This document shows, piece by piece, positions 1 to 7,126 of a stretch of DNA of 9,904 bases. Made by a program: the position numbers and the translations under genes. Source of the stretch: Betaproteobacteria bacterium (GTDB lineage Bacteria > Pseudomonadota > Gammaproteobacteria > Burkholderiales > Burkholderiaceae_E); contig VGHV01000065.1 in NCBI GenBank assembly GCA_016868095.1, forward strand, positions 1 through 9,904. The letters are read 5' to 3'. The notes beneath the pieces were generated by a model. It saw only the letters and a list, made by a program, of their open reading frames with translations. It did no database searches and was not told where the DNA came from. The stretch's first letter is position 1, and each line of letters opens with the position of its first letter.

Positions 1-8
1 TTAACGCG

Positions 9-845
9 ATGCATCGAACGATTCGTATTCAGATCGCCTCCGATCTGCATCTTGAAATGTTCAGAAAGCCCTTTCCGAACTGGTATCGGGTTGATCGTTT
101 AGATGCAGACAGGGCAGACCTGCTCGTGCTCGCAGGCGATATTCATAATGGTGTTGAGGCTATCCGCTGCTTCGCCGATTGGCCTATCCCTGTGCTTTAC
201 GTTCCGGGTAACCATGAATATTATGAAACAAGGATCGATCTAGCTTTAGCGGCATTACGTGAAGCGGCTCGTGGCACCATGGTGCAGGTTTTGTCCCAAG
301 ACGTCACAATCGTACAGGGCGTGCGCTTTATTGGTTGCACGCTTTGGACCGATTATGAGCTTCTCGGTACAGGCATAAGAAAGACGTTGGCCATGCAAAC
401 CTGTGAACGTTTCATGGTTGACCATCGATTGATTCAAGGCCTTGATGCCAAGCGAAAGCGTTTCTTGCCCGAAGATGCATTGCAGATTCATCAGCGTGAA
501 CGTACATGGTTGACTGAACAATTGCACGAAGTCTTCTGTGGACCGACGGTAGCTATCACGCATCATGGTGTTCATCCAAAGTCTGTCCATCCGCGGTTTG
601 CGAAGCATCCCGCAAATCCAGGTTTTATATCAGACCTTGGCAGCCCTTTGAGCCTTGCAGATCTTTGGATTCATGGCCATGTTCATAATAGTTTTGATTA
701 CATGGTTGGAAGCACACGCGTTGTGGTAAACCCGGGCAGCTATGCCTTAAACATTGCGCAGGCCAATAGCCCAGACGCCTTGCTATGGGAGAATCCTCAG
801 TTCGATCCGGCAAAGATTGTGCCATTGCAATGGGAGGTGTCATGA
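9..845 (+). CDS. Calcineurin-like metallophosphoesterase
   Basis: A 278-residue cytosolic protein of the calcineurin-like metallophosphoesterase superfamily, which hydrolyses phosphomono- or diesters with a two-metal centre. The metal-binding motifs appear in order: SDLHLE (residues 11-16, D12 and H14), GDIH (43-46), GNHEYY (67-72, N68 and H69), THHGVHP (184-190) and GHVHNSFDY (223-231), followed by the NPGSY strand (241-245). No signal peptide or membrane segment is visible. Length and motif spacing suit a complete member. The ATG at 9 leaves only four residues before the first beta strand and is a sensible start, but its ribosome binding site would lie outside the window and the frame is open to the window edge, so a slightly longer form cannot be excluded. 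Its stop overlaps the next start by 4 nt (ATGA), implying translational coupling. The substrate is not predictable. Confidence 0.9.
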   Translation: MHRTIRIQIASDLHLEMFRKPFPNWYRVDRLDADRADLLVLAGDIHNGVEAIRCFADWPIPVLYVPGNHEYYETRIDLALAALREAARGTMVQVLSQDVTIVQGVRFIGCTLWTDYELLGTGIRKTLAMQTCERFMVDHRLIQGLDAKRKRFLPEDALQIHQRERTWLTEQLHEVFCGPTVAITHHGVHPKSVHPRFAKHPANPGFISDLGSPLSLADLWIHGHVHNSFDYMVGSTRVVVNPGSYALNIAQANSPDALLWENPQFDPAKIVPLQWEVS

Positions 846-1351
846 GGTTTTCCCGCCGATGTTTTGCGAGGACTGCGATGACTGCGCCGCTCCTTGGTCC
901 GAGTCTAGGGGTGGTCCTGTTGCTGCAGCCACAGCAAGTTGGGGCGATTGGTGCGCCCGAGGTTGCCGTCAAAGAGGTGCAGCTTCAGGGTATTGATCGT
1001 GAGCAGTTGCGTTTGTTGGTTGTGCTAAAGCTCGATAACAGTAATCCTGTGCCCATTCCACTTTCAACGATACAGTTTCTTGCACGTATCGAAGAGCGCG
1101 AACTAGCCAAGGGTCAAACAACTGAAAGTTTGCGATTGCCCGCTTTAGGTAGTGCCGATGCGAGCTTTCGTGTGCTGATTCCGCTGCGTGCGATTCCTGG
1201 TGCGCTTGATCGAGGCTTGGTGGCCCTGTTTGGCGAGGGCCTTCGTTATGATATTGAAGGTACGGCCGAGTTGGGCGGCCTTTTTCGCATTCCGTTTCGA
1301 AAAAACGGGCGTTTCACACGAACACAATTACTTGCAGCAATTCGTTCATAA
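842..1351 (+). CDS. Exported LEA type 2 / WHy-domain protein
   Basis: A 169-residue protein. After the signal region it carries a single LEA-14 (late embryogenesis abundant, group 2; WHy) beta-sandwich: VQLQGI, then LVVLKLDNSNPVPIPLS at about residues 60-76, then a strand with FLARIEERELAKGQT, and a C-terminal half with LRYDIEGTAELGG. The family is small, often periplasmic, and has no known enzymatic role. The N-terminus has a twin-arginine-like motif, SRRCFAR at residues 4-10, before a hydrophobic stretch (TAPLLGPSLGVVLLL) and a possible cleavage after VGA. Tat export is my inference; Sec export is equally possible. The ATG at 842 is preferred to an in-frame ATG at 785 because it overlaps the upstream stop (ATGA), has GGGAGG at 832-837, and begins directly with the signal sequence. 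It forms a two-gene operon with the phosphoesterase. Confidence 0.82.
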   Translation: MRFSRRCFARTAMTAPLLGPSLGVVLLLQPQQVGAIGAPEVAVKEVQLQGIDREQLRLLVVLKLDNSNPVPIPLSTIQFLARIEERELAKGQTTESLRLPALGSADASFRVLIPLRAIPGALDRGLVALFGEGLRYDIEGTAELGGLFRIPFRKNGRFTRTQLLAAIRS

Positions 1352-1352
1352 T

Positions 1353-1413
1353 TATCATGAGTAGACCGGTCTAATTGGTTTATACCTTATATCATGAGTA
1401 GACCGGTCTAATT
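1353..1413. repeat. Two copies of a 24-nt palindrome-bearing repeat
   Basis: Identical 24-nt direct copies lie at 1353-1376 and 1390-1413, 37 nt apart start to start. Each contains the perfect 12-bp palindrome TAGACCGGTCTA (1362-1373 and 1399-1410). They fill the short gap between two convergent genes, and the right edge of the second palindrome supplies the TAG stop codon of the minus-strand DUF3299 gene. The palindrome looks like a TetR-family operator (the NemR type has similar half sites, from memory), but no start codon is adjacent, so an operator role is doubtful here. Confidence 0.85.
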
Positions 1414-1416
1414 TTT
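1362..1416 (+). terminator. Possible terminator built from the two palindromes
   Basis: Each palindrome is self-complementary, so copy one (1362-1373) can pair with copy two (1399-1410) as a 12-bp stem with a 25-nt loop. In the plus direction the stem is followed, after one A, by TTTTT (1412-1416), giving a plausible intrinsic terminator for the phosphoesterase and LEA operon. There is no T-run on the minus side. The loop is long, and each palindrome could also self-pair between DNA strands, so this is only a candidate. Confidence 0.35.
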
Positions 1417-1983
1417 CTTGCCCTGATAGACCTGTACTTTGGATTGCGGCATGCGATAACCTGATACACCAAGGGCAGATTCAAAGCGAACCACATCAAG
1501 CCGACCGCTGACCCAAACGGCTGCTTGCGCGGTTTTTTCGCTGATCGGTTCAGTACTTATTACATGAACGATTTGGTTTGCCGGGGGAGGCGGTGAGTGG
1601 ATGCATGCGCCAAAGTAGGGTACGAGTAAGAACTCACTGATGCCTTTCGCACTGCGCTCAAGCGGCGCAACAAAACCCGGCAAACGGATATGCTGGCCGT
1701 GCAGGCTGTTGACTGCTGGCGCCTTATCCCATAGTTCTCGGAGTTTGGCCATCGCTTCGTTTGCTCGAGGGTCGCCGTCTTGTAAGAGCGCAAAATTCAT
1801 GCCCTCGAGTAACTTTTCGGGCTTCCAGTCGGCTGGAATCAAATCGTCCCAGCTCAAATCGCGAACCTTGCTCTGACTTTGCGAGAGCGCACTGGGTGAT
1901 TTCAGCAGGGCGATGGCCGTTGGAAGCAGGCTGAGTGCAAGTAAGCCTCGTCGCATACGGGCCTTTGAAACCGGGTCGATCAT
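1408..1983 (-). CDS. Exported DUF3299 protein of an ABC transport operon
   Basis: A 191-residue DUF3299 protein. The N-terminus is a Sec-type signal: MRRGLLALSLLPTAIALL at residues 10-27, with possible cleavage after SALS at residue 34. The mature part holds the family signature: HIRLPGFVAPLE (98-109), then ISEFLLVPYFGACIHSPPPP (115-134) followed by NQIVHV. C127 and H129 are candidate metal ligands by inference. The family typically accompanies an ABC ATPase and an FtsX-like permease, as here; in Vibrio such a set belongs to the zinc-regulated Zrg system (from memory). The start at 1983 lies 2 nt after the permease stop and has GGAG upstream; an in-frame ATG at 2091 would bury the signal peptide and overlap the permease. 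The stop lies inside the palindromic repeat. This is the only unbroken gene of its operon. Confidence 0.85.
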   Translation of the reverse strand: MIDPVSKARMRRGLLALSLLPTAIALLKSPSALSQSQSKVRDLSWDDLIPADWKPEKLLEGMNFALLQDGDPRANEAMAKLRELWDKAPAVNSLHGQHIRLPGFVAPLERSAKGISEFLLVPYFGACIHSPPPPANQIVHVISTEPISEKTAQAAVWVSGRLDVVRFESALGVSGYRMPQSKVQVYQGKKN

Positions 1984-1985
1984 GC

Positions 1986-2444
1986 CTAGCGCTCCATCAT
2001 GCCTTGTTGTAGGGAGATGCGATAAGCTCGCCAAGCGGGCAGCAAACTTACCAACAAGGCGCAAGCATAAACCGAAGCGACAAAAGGCCACTCGTCATAG
2101 CGAAGCCATTGCGCGGACATGCGAAGGCCAGCTTCGGCCAGGAGCGCCTCTCTGAAAAAGAATATCAAGGCGCTTAGGCTTAGTAATGAACATACCAGGG
2201 CAAGGCTTGCTGCAAGCAAGGCTTCGACCACCACGAGGAGGGCGATTTGCCAGGGTCGCGCACCGAGCACTCGAAGCAATGAGAGTTCGCGCTCGCGCTC
2301 ACGCATCGAAGCCAGCAAACTTGCGCCCATGCCGAGCATAGATACAACAAGCATAACAAAGGCGAGTAGAGAAAACCCAGCCTCGGCTTTACCGATAAGC
2401 TGCCAGAGATCGGCAAGCGCAAGCCCAGGCGCGGCGGCGGTCAT
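1986..2444 (-). pseudogene. ABC permease, C-terminal part (frameshifted)
   Basis: The C-terminal third of the permease whose N-terminal part is at 2389-3297. It begins at PGLALADLW and contains the three C-terminal membrane segments of an FtsX-domain protein: FSLLAFVMLVVSMLGMGASLL, then the cytoplasmic coupling segment with SMRERERELSLLRVLGARPW that contacts the ATPase, then two more helices (IALLVVVEALLAASLALV and FVASVYACALLVSLLP), ending AWRAYRISLQQGMMER. It has a possible internal ATG at 2444 but no signal of independent translation. The sequence is well conserved with no stops, so the break is recent or artefactual. The stop is 2 nt before the DUF3299 start. Confidence 0.8.
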
Positions 2445-3297
2445 GGATTTGACGCTGGGTACGAAAGAGGAGGTTGCGTTGCTTCAGCCCAATGTATACC
2501 GCGCTTATTTGCTTAGGACTTAGATCAAACTTTCTAACCATCGCTTCCGATAGCTTCAATCCTGGTATCGGCGCACCGGCCTGCCAGCCCACATGCAAAG
2601 CTTCGATCGACTCGAGCGATACGAATAAACTTCGATCAATCGCAGTACCCGTTGGTGCAAGCAGACCAACGACGCGAAATGGTTTGTCCTCGTGACTTGC
2701 CGAAACGCCAAAGCTCTTTGGAGCGATTAAGGGCTTAGTTTGTGACTCATCGCTTGGTAAGCCATGTTCTAGAACAATCGAGGCATCGAGTTTGTAGCCC
2801 AATTGTCTGGCCACGGAGGCGCCGATGACGACCTCCCATAATCCTGTAAAGGCCCTGCCTTGCGTAAAAACAAGCGGTTCGGCTTCGCCGGTGCGAATAT
2901 GTTCAAAGAATTGACGCTCGGTGCCGATCACCCGATAAGGCCCATGCGAGTCGCCCAGCGAAATAGGCACAGCCCATGCGACTGAGTCTAATGCGCTGAG
3001 CCATTTCAAGCTTTCGAATGTTAAGGCTTCACGTGGCTCGCCCAGATGAAAGACGGTCGAAAGCAGTAACTGAGCAGGGTGACCCTTTGGGCCAACCAAT
3101 AAATCGGTGCCGCTAATCGACTGGGCAAATGATGTTTTGATATCAACACGTAAACGTTCGATAAAAAATAATAACGCACAAGATAAAGACATGGCTAGTA
3201 TGAGCAAACTGAGCGCAATTCGGCGATGCCAAAGGCTCTTACTTGCCAGCTCAAAGATAAGCGCTGCGGTTTGGCTGAAGGATCGTTGAGACGACAT
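2389..3297 (-). pseudogene. FtsX/MacB-like ABC permease, N-terminal part
   Basis: The N-terminal two thirds of an inner-membrane ABC transporter permease with FtsX and MacB-type periplasmic domains. TM1 lies at about residues 25-46 (WHRRIALSLLILAMSLSCAL). The periplasmic domain starts SISGTDLLVGPKG and includes VAWAVPISLGDSHGPYRVIGT and DKPFRVVGLLAPTGTAIDRS, characteristic of the permease class that partners DUF3299 proteins. Correct frame runs to QRQI near 2446; the last 18 residues are out-of-frame and basic (HDRRRAWACACRS). The intact form would be about 440 aa across 1986-3297. From memory of relatives, about six residues between the QRxI and PGxAL motifs are missing, so a deletion of about 20 nt seems likelier than a duplication. 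Start ATG at 3297; no strong ribosome binding site; 21 nt after the ATPase stop. Confidence 0.8.
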
Positions 3298-3318
3298 GGT
3301 TAAGTGGGCGTCTTGTTG

Positions 3319-3702
3319 CTATAGCGACATACGCCAATGGCGGTCAACATGCTTTTCAAGGGCTTGGTGGTGACTCACCAAAATCAGCGCTGTTCCCTGG
3401 CGCCGGCATTGACGGGTGAGCAGATCGATGAGTTGTGTCTCACGCTTTGCATCAAGAGCCGAGCTTGGCTCATCGGCTAGCAATAATTCGGGCTCACCGA
3501 GCAGCGCTCGCACGGCGGCTACGCGTTGTTGCTGGCCAATCGAAAGTTGGGTAACCGGTCGAGCGATGACCTTAGCGTCAAGATCAAGTTCGTTCGCCAG
3601 CTTTCTCGCTGCATCTCGCATACTGTTAATCGTGCTAAATGACTGACTTCGGCGGGAACTTAGTCGGCAGGCGAGCACCATATTGTCGAGCGCACAGCGC
3701 AC
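3319..3702 (-). pseudogene. ABC ATPase, C-terminal part (frameshifted)
   Basis: The helical and catalytic second half of the operon's ABC ATPase. It holds the ABC signature LSIGQQQRVA (an LSGGQ variant), Walker B LLLADEP, the D-loop SSALD and the H-loop histidine in LVSHH. It lacks Walker A and the Q-loop, which are in the separate upstream frame at 3635-4000. True homology begins at LDNMVLACRL; the few residues before that are the duplicated segment. Alone it could not bind or hydrolyse ATP. Together with the N-terminal part, less the 7-bp duplication at 3689-3702, it makes a normal 224-aa ATPase. Confidence 0.85.
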
Positions 3703-4000
3703 TTAAATACGGAATCAAATTGAACTGTTGGAAAACAATGCCGACATGGTCAGCGCGAAAGCGGTCTCTGTGGGCTGCTGTCAGGCTGGCAAGATCAACC
3801 CCAAGCAATTTGACCGAACCCTTGGGTGCAACCATGATGCCAGCGATCAGCGCGAGCAAGGTGCTCTTGCCACATCCGCTAGGGCCACTAATCAGGAGCT
3901 GTTCGCCTGCCTGAACCTGCCAGCAAGGGAGATCGATCAAACTTTCCTTCGCACCCCAGGAAAATTCCAAGCCTTGTAGGTCAACCAGGGCGGCGCTCAT
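3635..4000 (-). pseudogene. ABC ATPase, N-terminal part
   Basis: The nucleotide-binding first half of an ABC transporter ATPase of the LolD/MacB-like class. Walker A is GPSGCGKST (residues 39-47) and the Q-loop is VFQQFNLIPYLS (89-100). After SAL the frame is lost to an unrelated tail (CARQYGARLPTKFPPKSVI). The ATG at 4000 begins MSAALVDLQGLEFSWG, matching where family members start; no strong ribosome binding site precedes it. It is the first gene of the minus-strand operon and would energise the FtsX-like permease downstream. The lesion is an exact 7-bp tandem duplication; without it the reading is PYLSALDNMVLACRL, exactly as expected for the family. Confidence 0.87.
3689..3702. repeat. 7-bp tandem duplication that breaks the ATPase
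   Basis: AGCGCAC occurs twice in direct succession on the plus strand (3689-3695 and 3696-3702). On the coding strand this is GTGCGCTGTGCGCT. Removing one unit restores the ATPase reading frame and a family-like sequence. Confidence 0.92.
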
Positions 4001-4100
4001 GCATTGAAGAGGTAATGACGATGTTTAAAGGCATCATTGCGAAGTATCCTAAACACATGATGGCGAACTGATCCTCAGATCTCGAAATAAGGGTGGCGAC
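4001..4100. other. Divergent intergenic region, ATPase versus glycine-zipper gene
   Basis: One hundred bases separate two divergently transcribed genes and should contain both promoters. I see no convincing -35/-10 pair in either direction, no Zur-like palindrome, and only a weak inverted pair, GATG and CATC, around 4019-4035. A ribosome-binding sequence, AAGGG at about 4088-4092, serves the plus-strand gene. Confidence 0.4.
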
Positions 4101-4820
4101 ATGAAAGAGCATATGACAAACAACCTTCCTAGCCATTTGGCCTTGTCGACGATTAAGGCTTTTCGAAGGACGGCTGCACTGACAAGCCTTTGTTGTCTGG
4201 CATGGACTGGGCTTGCTCATGCCCAGGATGCGGCGCGCGTGATCTCTCGAACCGCAAATCTACAGCAAGTGCTCGTGCCCTCATCGTATTGCGCACAGCG
4301 ACTTGCCCCTGCGCCTGCGGTTCATGCAGAGCGCTCAAACGCGGGCGCTGTTGTGGGAGCCATCGCCGGTGGATTGCTTGGCAGCACGGTGGGTCGCGGC
4401 GATGGTCGGGTTGCTGCTGCAGCAATCGGTGCTGCCACGGGAGCCATCATCGGTGACCGGGTTGATAATACACCTGCAGCGGCAGGCAGCCATTTGGGGA
4501 CGGCTGCGCCGATTACTCAGGCGGGCGGCGAGGCGGCTGTGACCATCACCTCAAGCCCTGTGGGTGCTCCGGGTGCTGTCGCACCTATTGGGCCCTTGCC
4601 AGCTGCACCTGCTATTGTTTGTCAGGGAAGCCAGGCGCTTGAGACTCGGGTTGCCGGTTATACCGTCGTCTATGAATATGCTGGTAGGCAATACAGCGCC
4701 CAACTAAACCGTGATCCCGGAGAAACGCTCCCCTTAGTCATTACGCCGGATCCCAGTTATCTGATGGCAGCGCCACTGACAACCTATGCGCCGATTGATC
4801 AGCGCCGCCGCAGATACTAG
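4101..4820 (+). CDS. Exported glycine-zipper (17 kDa antigen-like) envelope protein
   Basis: A 239-residue envelope protein. A signal peptide is visible (TAALTSLCCLAWTGLAHA, cleavage likely after residue 41); the cysteines there do not form a proper lipobox, so a periplasmic or outer-membrane-associated non-lipoprotein is likelier. Residues 80-123 form a two-helix glycine-zipper domain (NAGAVVGAIAGGLLGSTVG, then AAAAIGAATGAIIGDRV) of the Rickettsia 17-kDa antigen/SlyB type. An Ala/Pro/Gly-rich linker follows. The C-terminal part (YTVVYEYAGRQYSAQLNRDPG, about 188-208) is the usual beta-strand tail of this protein class in betaproteobacteria. ATG 4101 is chosen over ATG 4113 because of AAGGG about 8 nt upstream. 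The exact role is unknown; relatives are linked to envelope integrity. The stop overlaps the convergent amidase stop. Confidence 0.83.
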   Translation: MKEHMTNNLPSHLALSTIKAFRRTAALTSLCCLAWTGLAHAQDAARVISRTANLQQVLVPSSYCAQRLAPAPAVHAERSNAGAVVGAIAGGLLGSTVGRGDGRVAAAAIGAATGAIIGDRVDNTPAAAGSHLGTAAPITQAGGEAAVTITSSPVGAPGAVAPIGPLPAAPAIVCQGSQALETRVAGYTVVYEYAGRQYSAQLNRDPGETLPLVITPDPSYLMAAPLTTYAPIDQRRRRY

Positions 4821-5500
4821 GATGCAAACGCCGGTGGTGGCTGGAATTGGCAGCCGGCGTACTTCTCGAGTAATTCGGCAAAGGCAAGGGTGATCCGGTC
4901 ACCGTCGCGAGGCCCGATGACCTGCACACCAAAGGGAAGCCCCTTAGCCGTTTGTCCTGCGGGAACCGCGGTGCCGGGAAGCCCACAAAGGGTCGACATC
5001 CCTGCCCAAAACATGGTCTGCGTGGAGGGTTGTTGCTGACCATTCACCGCAATCATGCGCTCCCAGCGTTCGCCGGATTGCATGTGATGAAAGGCCGGCA
5101 TTGATGCAACCGGGCAAAGCAGGACGTCGACTTCTTCAAACCACGCTGCCCAAGTACGAGCCATCGCCATGCGCTCTTCGTGCGCCTGTAACCACTCACG
5201 GTGAGTCATGGTGTTGGCTTGCACCATCCAAGCGTAGTAATCGTAGCCTTTTCGCTCCTGGCGCGTGCCATGACGATATGCCTCGGCCACTTCGGCCTGC
5301 TCCATGAAGGCCTGATCCGATAGGCCTCGCGAGGTTGCGGCGCGCAGCAAGCGAATGTAGAGCTTGTGCAAATGCTCGAGTTCAATTGGAGGACCTTTGC
5401 GCTGCACCTTCATGCCGAGCTTTTCGAGCCGATCACCCAGCGCCTCAAGTCCTTTGACGATTTCTCGATCGACCGGACAGGTTTTTGCATCGCTTAGCAA
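4817..5500 (-). pseudogene. Amidase, C-terminal part (frameshifted)
   Basis: The C-terminal 45% of an amidase-signature enzyme. Recognisable parts are VDREIVKGLEALGDRLEKLG, the substrate-side insertion with YDYYAWMVQANTMTHREWL, WFEEVDVLLCPVASMPAF (the conserved D-x-L-L-x-P strand) and the closing segment LCGLPGTAVPAGQTAKGLP then FGVQVIGPRDGD. It contains none of the catalytic triad, which is in the upstream part at 5494-6348. Homology continues directly from the upstream frame once the 41-bp duplication is removed. Its TAG stop shares the CTAG at 4817-4820 with the convergent glycine-zipper gene. Confidence 0.85.
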
Positions 5501-5562
5501 GGCAACCCGCCAGCCACTGGGGTTTTTGCATCGCTTAGCAAGGCAACCCGCCAGCCACTGGG
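5480..5562. repeat. 41-bp tandem duplication that breaks the amidase
   Basis: The 41 bases at 5480-5520 are repeated without mismatch at 5521-5561, with one further matching base at the junction. On the minus strand the unit encodes the GWRVALLSDAKT region of the amidase. Forty-one is not a multiple of three, so the second copy shifts the frame; deleting one copy joins ALLSDAKT to CPVDREIVKG and restores a 496-aa enzyme. Confidence 0.95.
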
Positions 5563-6348
5563 CTTTGCCAGCCGCGCTGCTGGCATGTGCAAGCCATGCC
5601 CTGCAAGATCCTCGCCGAGCGCAATATCAAAGCTGAGCTTAAGATCACGTGCATATCTTGCTAATGGCCCATAGGCGACTAAATCGGCTGTTGCCAGGGC
5701 ATCGGGTAAGGCATGGCCTTCACCGCTCAGCACTCCGATGCTGGGCTTATGTCCAAAAACACCGCAAAAATGGGCCGGTCCGCGGATTGAACCGCCGATA
5801 TCGCTGCCAAGTTCTAGAAAACTGAACCCTGCAGCAAGCGCTGCCGCACCCCCGCCACTCGATCCACCCGGCACGCGTGTGACGTCGTAGGGATTATTCG
5901 TTGTGCCATAAATCGGGTTAAAACTTTGCCAATCTGAAAGGCGCACGGGCACATTGGTCTTACCCATGACAATCGCGCCTGCTTGCTTGAGCCTTGAGAC
6001 CATGAGCGCATCTGATTGGGCGATGTTGGCTCGCATGTCGACCCGACCAAAAGTGCTTGGCAGACCGGCAAGATCATAGGACTCCTTCACCGTGATCGGT
6101 ACGCCTGCAAGCGGCCCAAGCGCTTGCTTTTGGCTTTCGGAGCCACGTTGCACGATTCGATCGATACGTTCGGCTTCAAGTCTTGCCTGATCAAAATCGC
6201 GCACCACCACAGCGTTTATTGCTTGATCGTGCTTTTGGATGCGTTCGATTTGCGCCGACAGCACATCGCTTGCTTTCAAGGTCCCGCGTTTGACGCGGTT
6301 TGCAATCGCGATGGCCGATTCAAAGGCTTGCGGATAAAGCGATTTCAT
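5494..6348 (-). pseudogene. Amidase signature family hydrolase, N-terminal part
   Basis: The N-terminal part of an amidase-signature hydrolase (Ser-cisSer-Lys triad), cytosolic, cleaving a carboxamide to acid plus ammonia or amine. Counting from MKSLYPQAFE, the catalytic lysine is K88 in GVPITVKES, the cis-serine is S163 in GGSSGGG, and the nucleophile is S187 in GSDIGGSIRGP, with the usual 24-residue spacing. Homology ends at ALLSDAKT, then an out-of-frame tail. The ATG at 6348 fits the family N-terminus; GAGG lies 11 nt upstream, a weak site. A longer reading from 6384 would overlap the SDR stop. It follows the SDR gene by 19 nt, so the two probably form an operon. Because the fragment contains all catalytic residues but lacks the rest of the fold, activity is unlikely unless the duplication is absent in reality. 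Confidence 0.87.
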
Positions 6349-6367
6349 AACGATGTTAGCCTCAAAC

Positions 6368-7126
6368 CTAGCCGCGGCCCACATAGGGCATATTGGTTGC
6401 CATCACCGTCATGAAGAGCACGTTACTTTGCAAGGGTAACTCGGCCATGTGGAGTACCGATTGGCCAACATGGGTCACATCCATTAAAGGCTCTGCTGCA
6501 ATCTCGCCGTTGGCCTGTGGCACGCCTTTGGCCATCCGAGCAGCCATCGGCGTTTCGGCATTACCTATATCGATTTGACCGCAGGCGATATTAAATCGAC
6601 GCCCATCGAGTGCTGTAGACCTTGTGAGGCCTGTCATCGCGTGTTTGGTTGAGGTGTATGCGATCGAATTGGGACGTGGTGCATAAGCAGAGATCGATCC
6701 ATTATTAATAATTCTTCCGCCTTGGGGGTCTTGCGATTTCATTTGTTTAACAGCCGCACGGGTGCAAAGAAACGAACCGGTGAGGTTCGTGTCGACCACA
6801 TGTCGCCAGGTCTCGATCGGCAACTCGTCAATGGGTACGGCAGGTGCACCGATGCCTGCATTATTAAAGAGCACGTCAAGACGCCCAAAGGCGGCAACGC
6901 AGGCTTCAAAAAGGGCCTCGATTGAGGCGGCATCGCAAACGTCGGTAACTTTGGCGAGCGCTCTGCTTTGAGCGTCTTGAGCCATCGCTATGGTTTCATG
7001 CAGAGCGTCTTGTCTGCGACCCGCAAGCACAACTCGATAGCCTGCTCCAAGAAAGGCCAAACTCACGGCGCGGCCTACGCCGCTGCCAGCACCTGTGACG
7101 ATAGCGACTTTTGATAGCGATGACAT
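6368..7126 (-). CDS. Short-chain dehydrogenase/reductase (classical SDR)
   Basis: A 252-residue classical SDR, NAD(P)-dependent, cytosolic, with a Rossmann fold. The glycine-rich motif TGAGSGVG is at residues 11-18, NNAG at 88-91, the structural asparagine N114 in DTNLTG, catalytic S144 in NNGSISA, and Y157/K161 in IAYTSTK. R37 and R38 after the second strand (LAGRR) suggest NADPH preference, by inference. The C-terminal half ([14 protein letters not shown], then [16 protein letters not shown]) belongs to an uncharacterised SDR group. ATG 7126 is the start: it has a perfect AAGGAG at 7136-7141 with 9-nt spacing, whereas an in-frame ATG at 7207 would add 27 residues across the control region and into the divergent gene. 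It is the first gene of an SDR and amidase operon. The substrate is unknown. Confidence 0.92.
   Translation of the reverse strand: MSSLSKVAIVTGAGSGVGRAVSLAFLGAGYRVVLAGRRQDALHETIAMAQDAQSRALAKVTDVCDAASIEALFEACVAAFGRLDVLFNNAGIGAPAVPIDELPIETWRHVVDTNLTGSFLCTRAAVKQMKSQDPQGGRIINNGSISAYAPRPNSIAYTSTKHAMTGLTRSTALDGRRFNIACGQIDIGNAETPMAARMAKGVPQANGEIAAEPLMDVTHVGQSVLHMAELPLQSNVLFMTVMATNMPYVGRG

Noticed and set aside
255..608. Minus-strand ORF opposite the phosphoesterase gene
   Set aside because: No family resemblance or ribosome binding site; it lies entirely antisense to a strongly supported gene.
785..841. Longer N-terminus for the LEA protein
   Set aside because: It would extend into the upstream gene by 57 nt and hide the signal peptide; ATG 842 has GGGAGG and a 4-nt overlap.
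1984..2091. Longer N-terminus for the DUF3299 protein
   Set aside because: It overlaps the end of the permease and places the signal peptide internally.
3635..3702. Programmed ribosomal frameshift in the ATPase gene
   Set aside because: No slippery heptamer is visible, and the exact 7-bp duplication fully explains the frame change.
4153..4425. Minus-strand ORF opposite the glycine-zipper gene
   Set aside because: Its composition (Arg, Gln, Pro, His) is typical of an antisense shadow and there is no start signal.
4828..4860. Hairpin ACGCCGG / CCGGCGT as a terminator after the glycine-zipper gene
   Set aside because: The 19-nt loop and absence of a T-run argue against it; it lies within the amidase coding sequence.
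6016..6414. 132-aa plus-strand ORF opposite the amidase start
   Set aside because: No recognisable motif; it is antisense to amidase motifs and to the SDR C-terminus.
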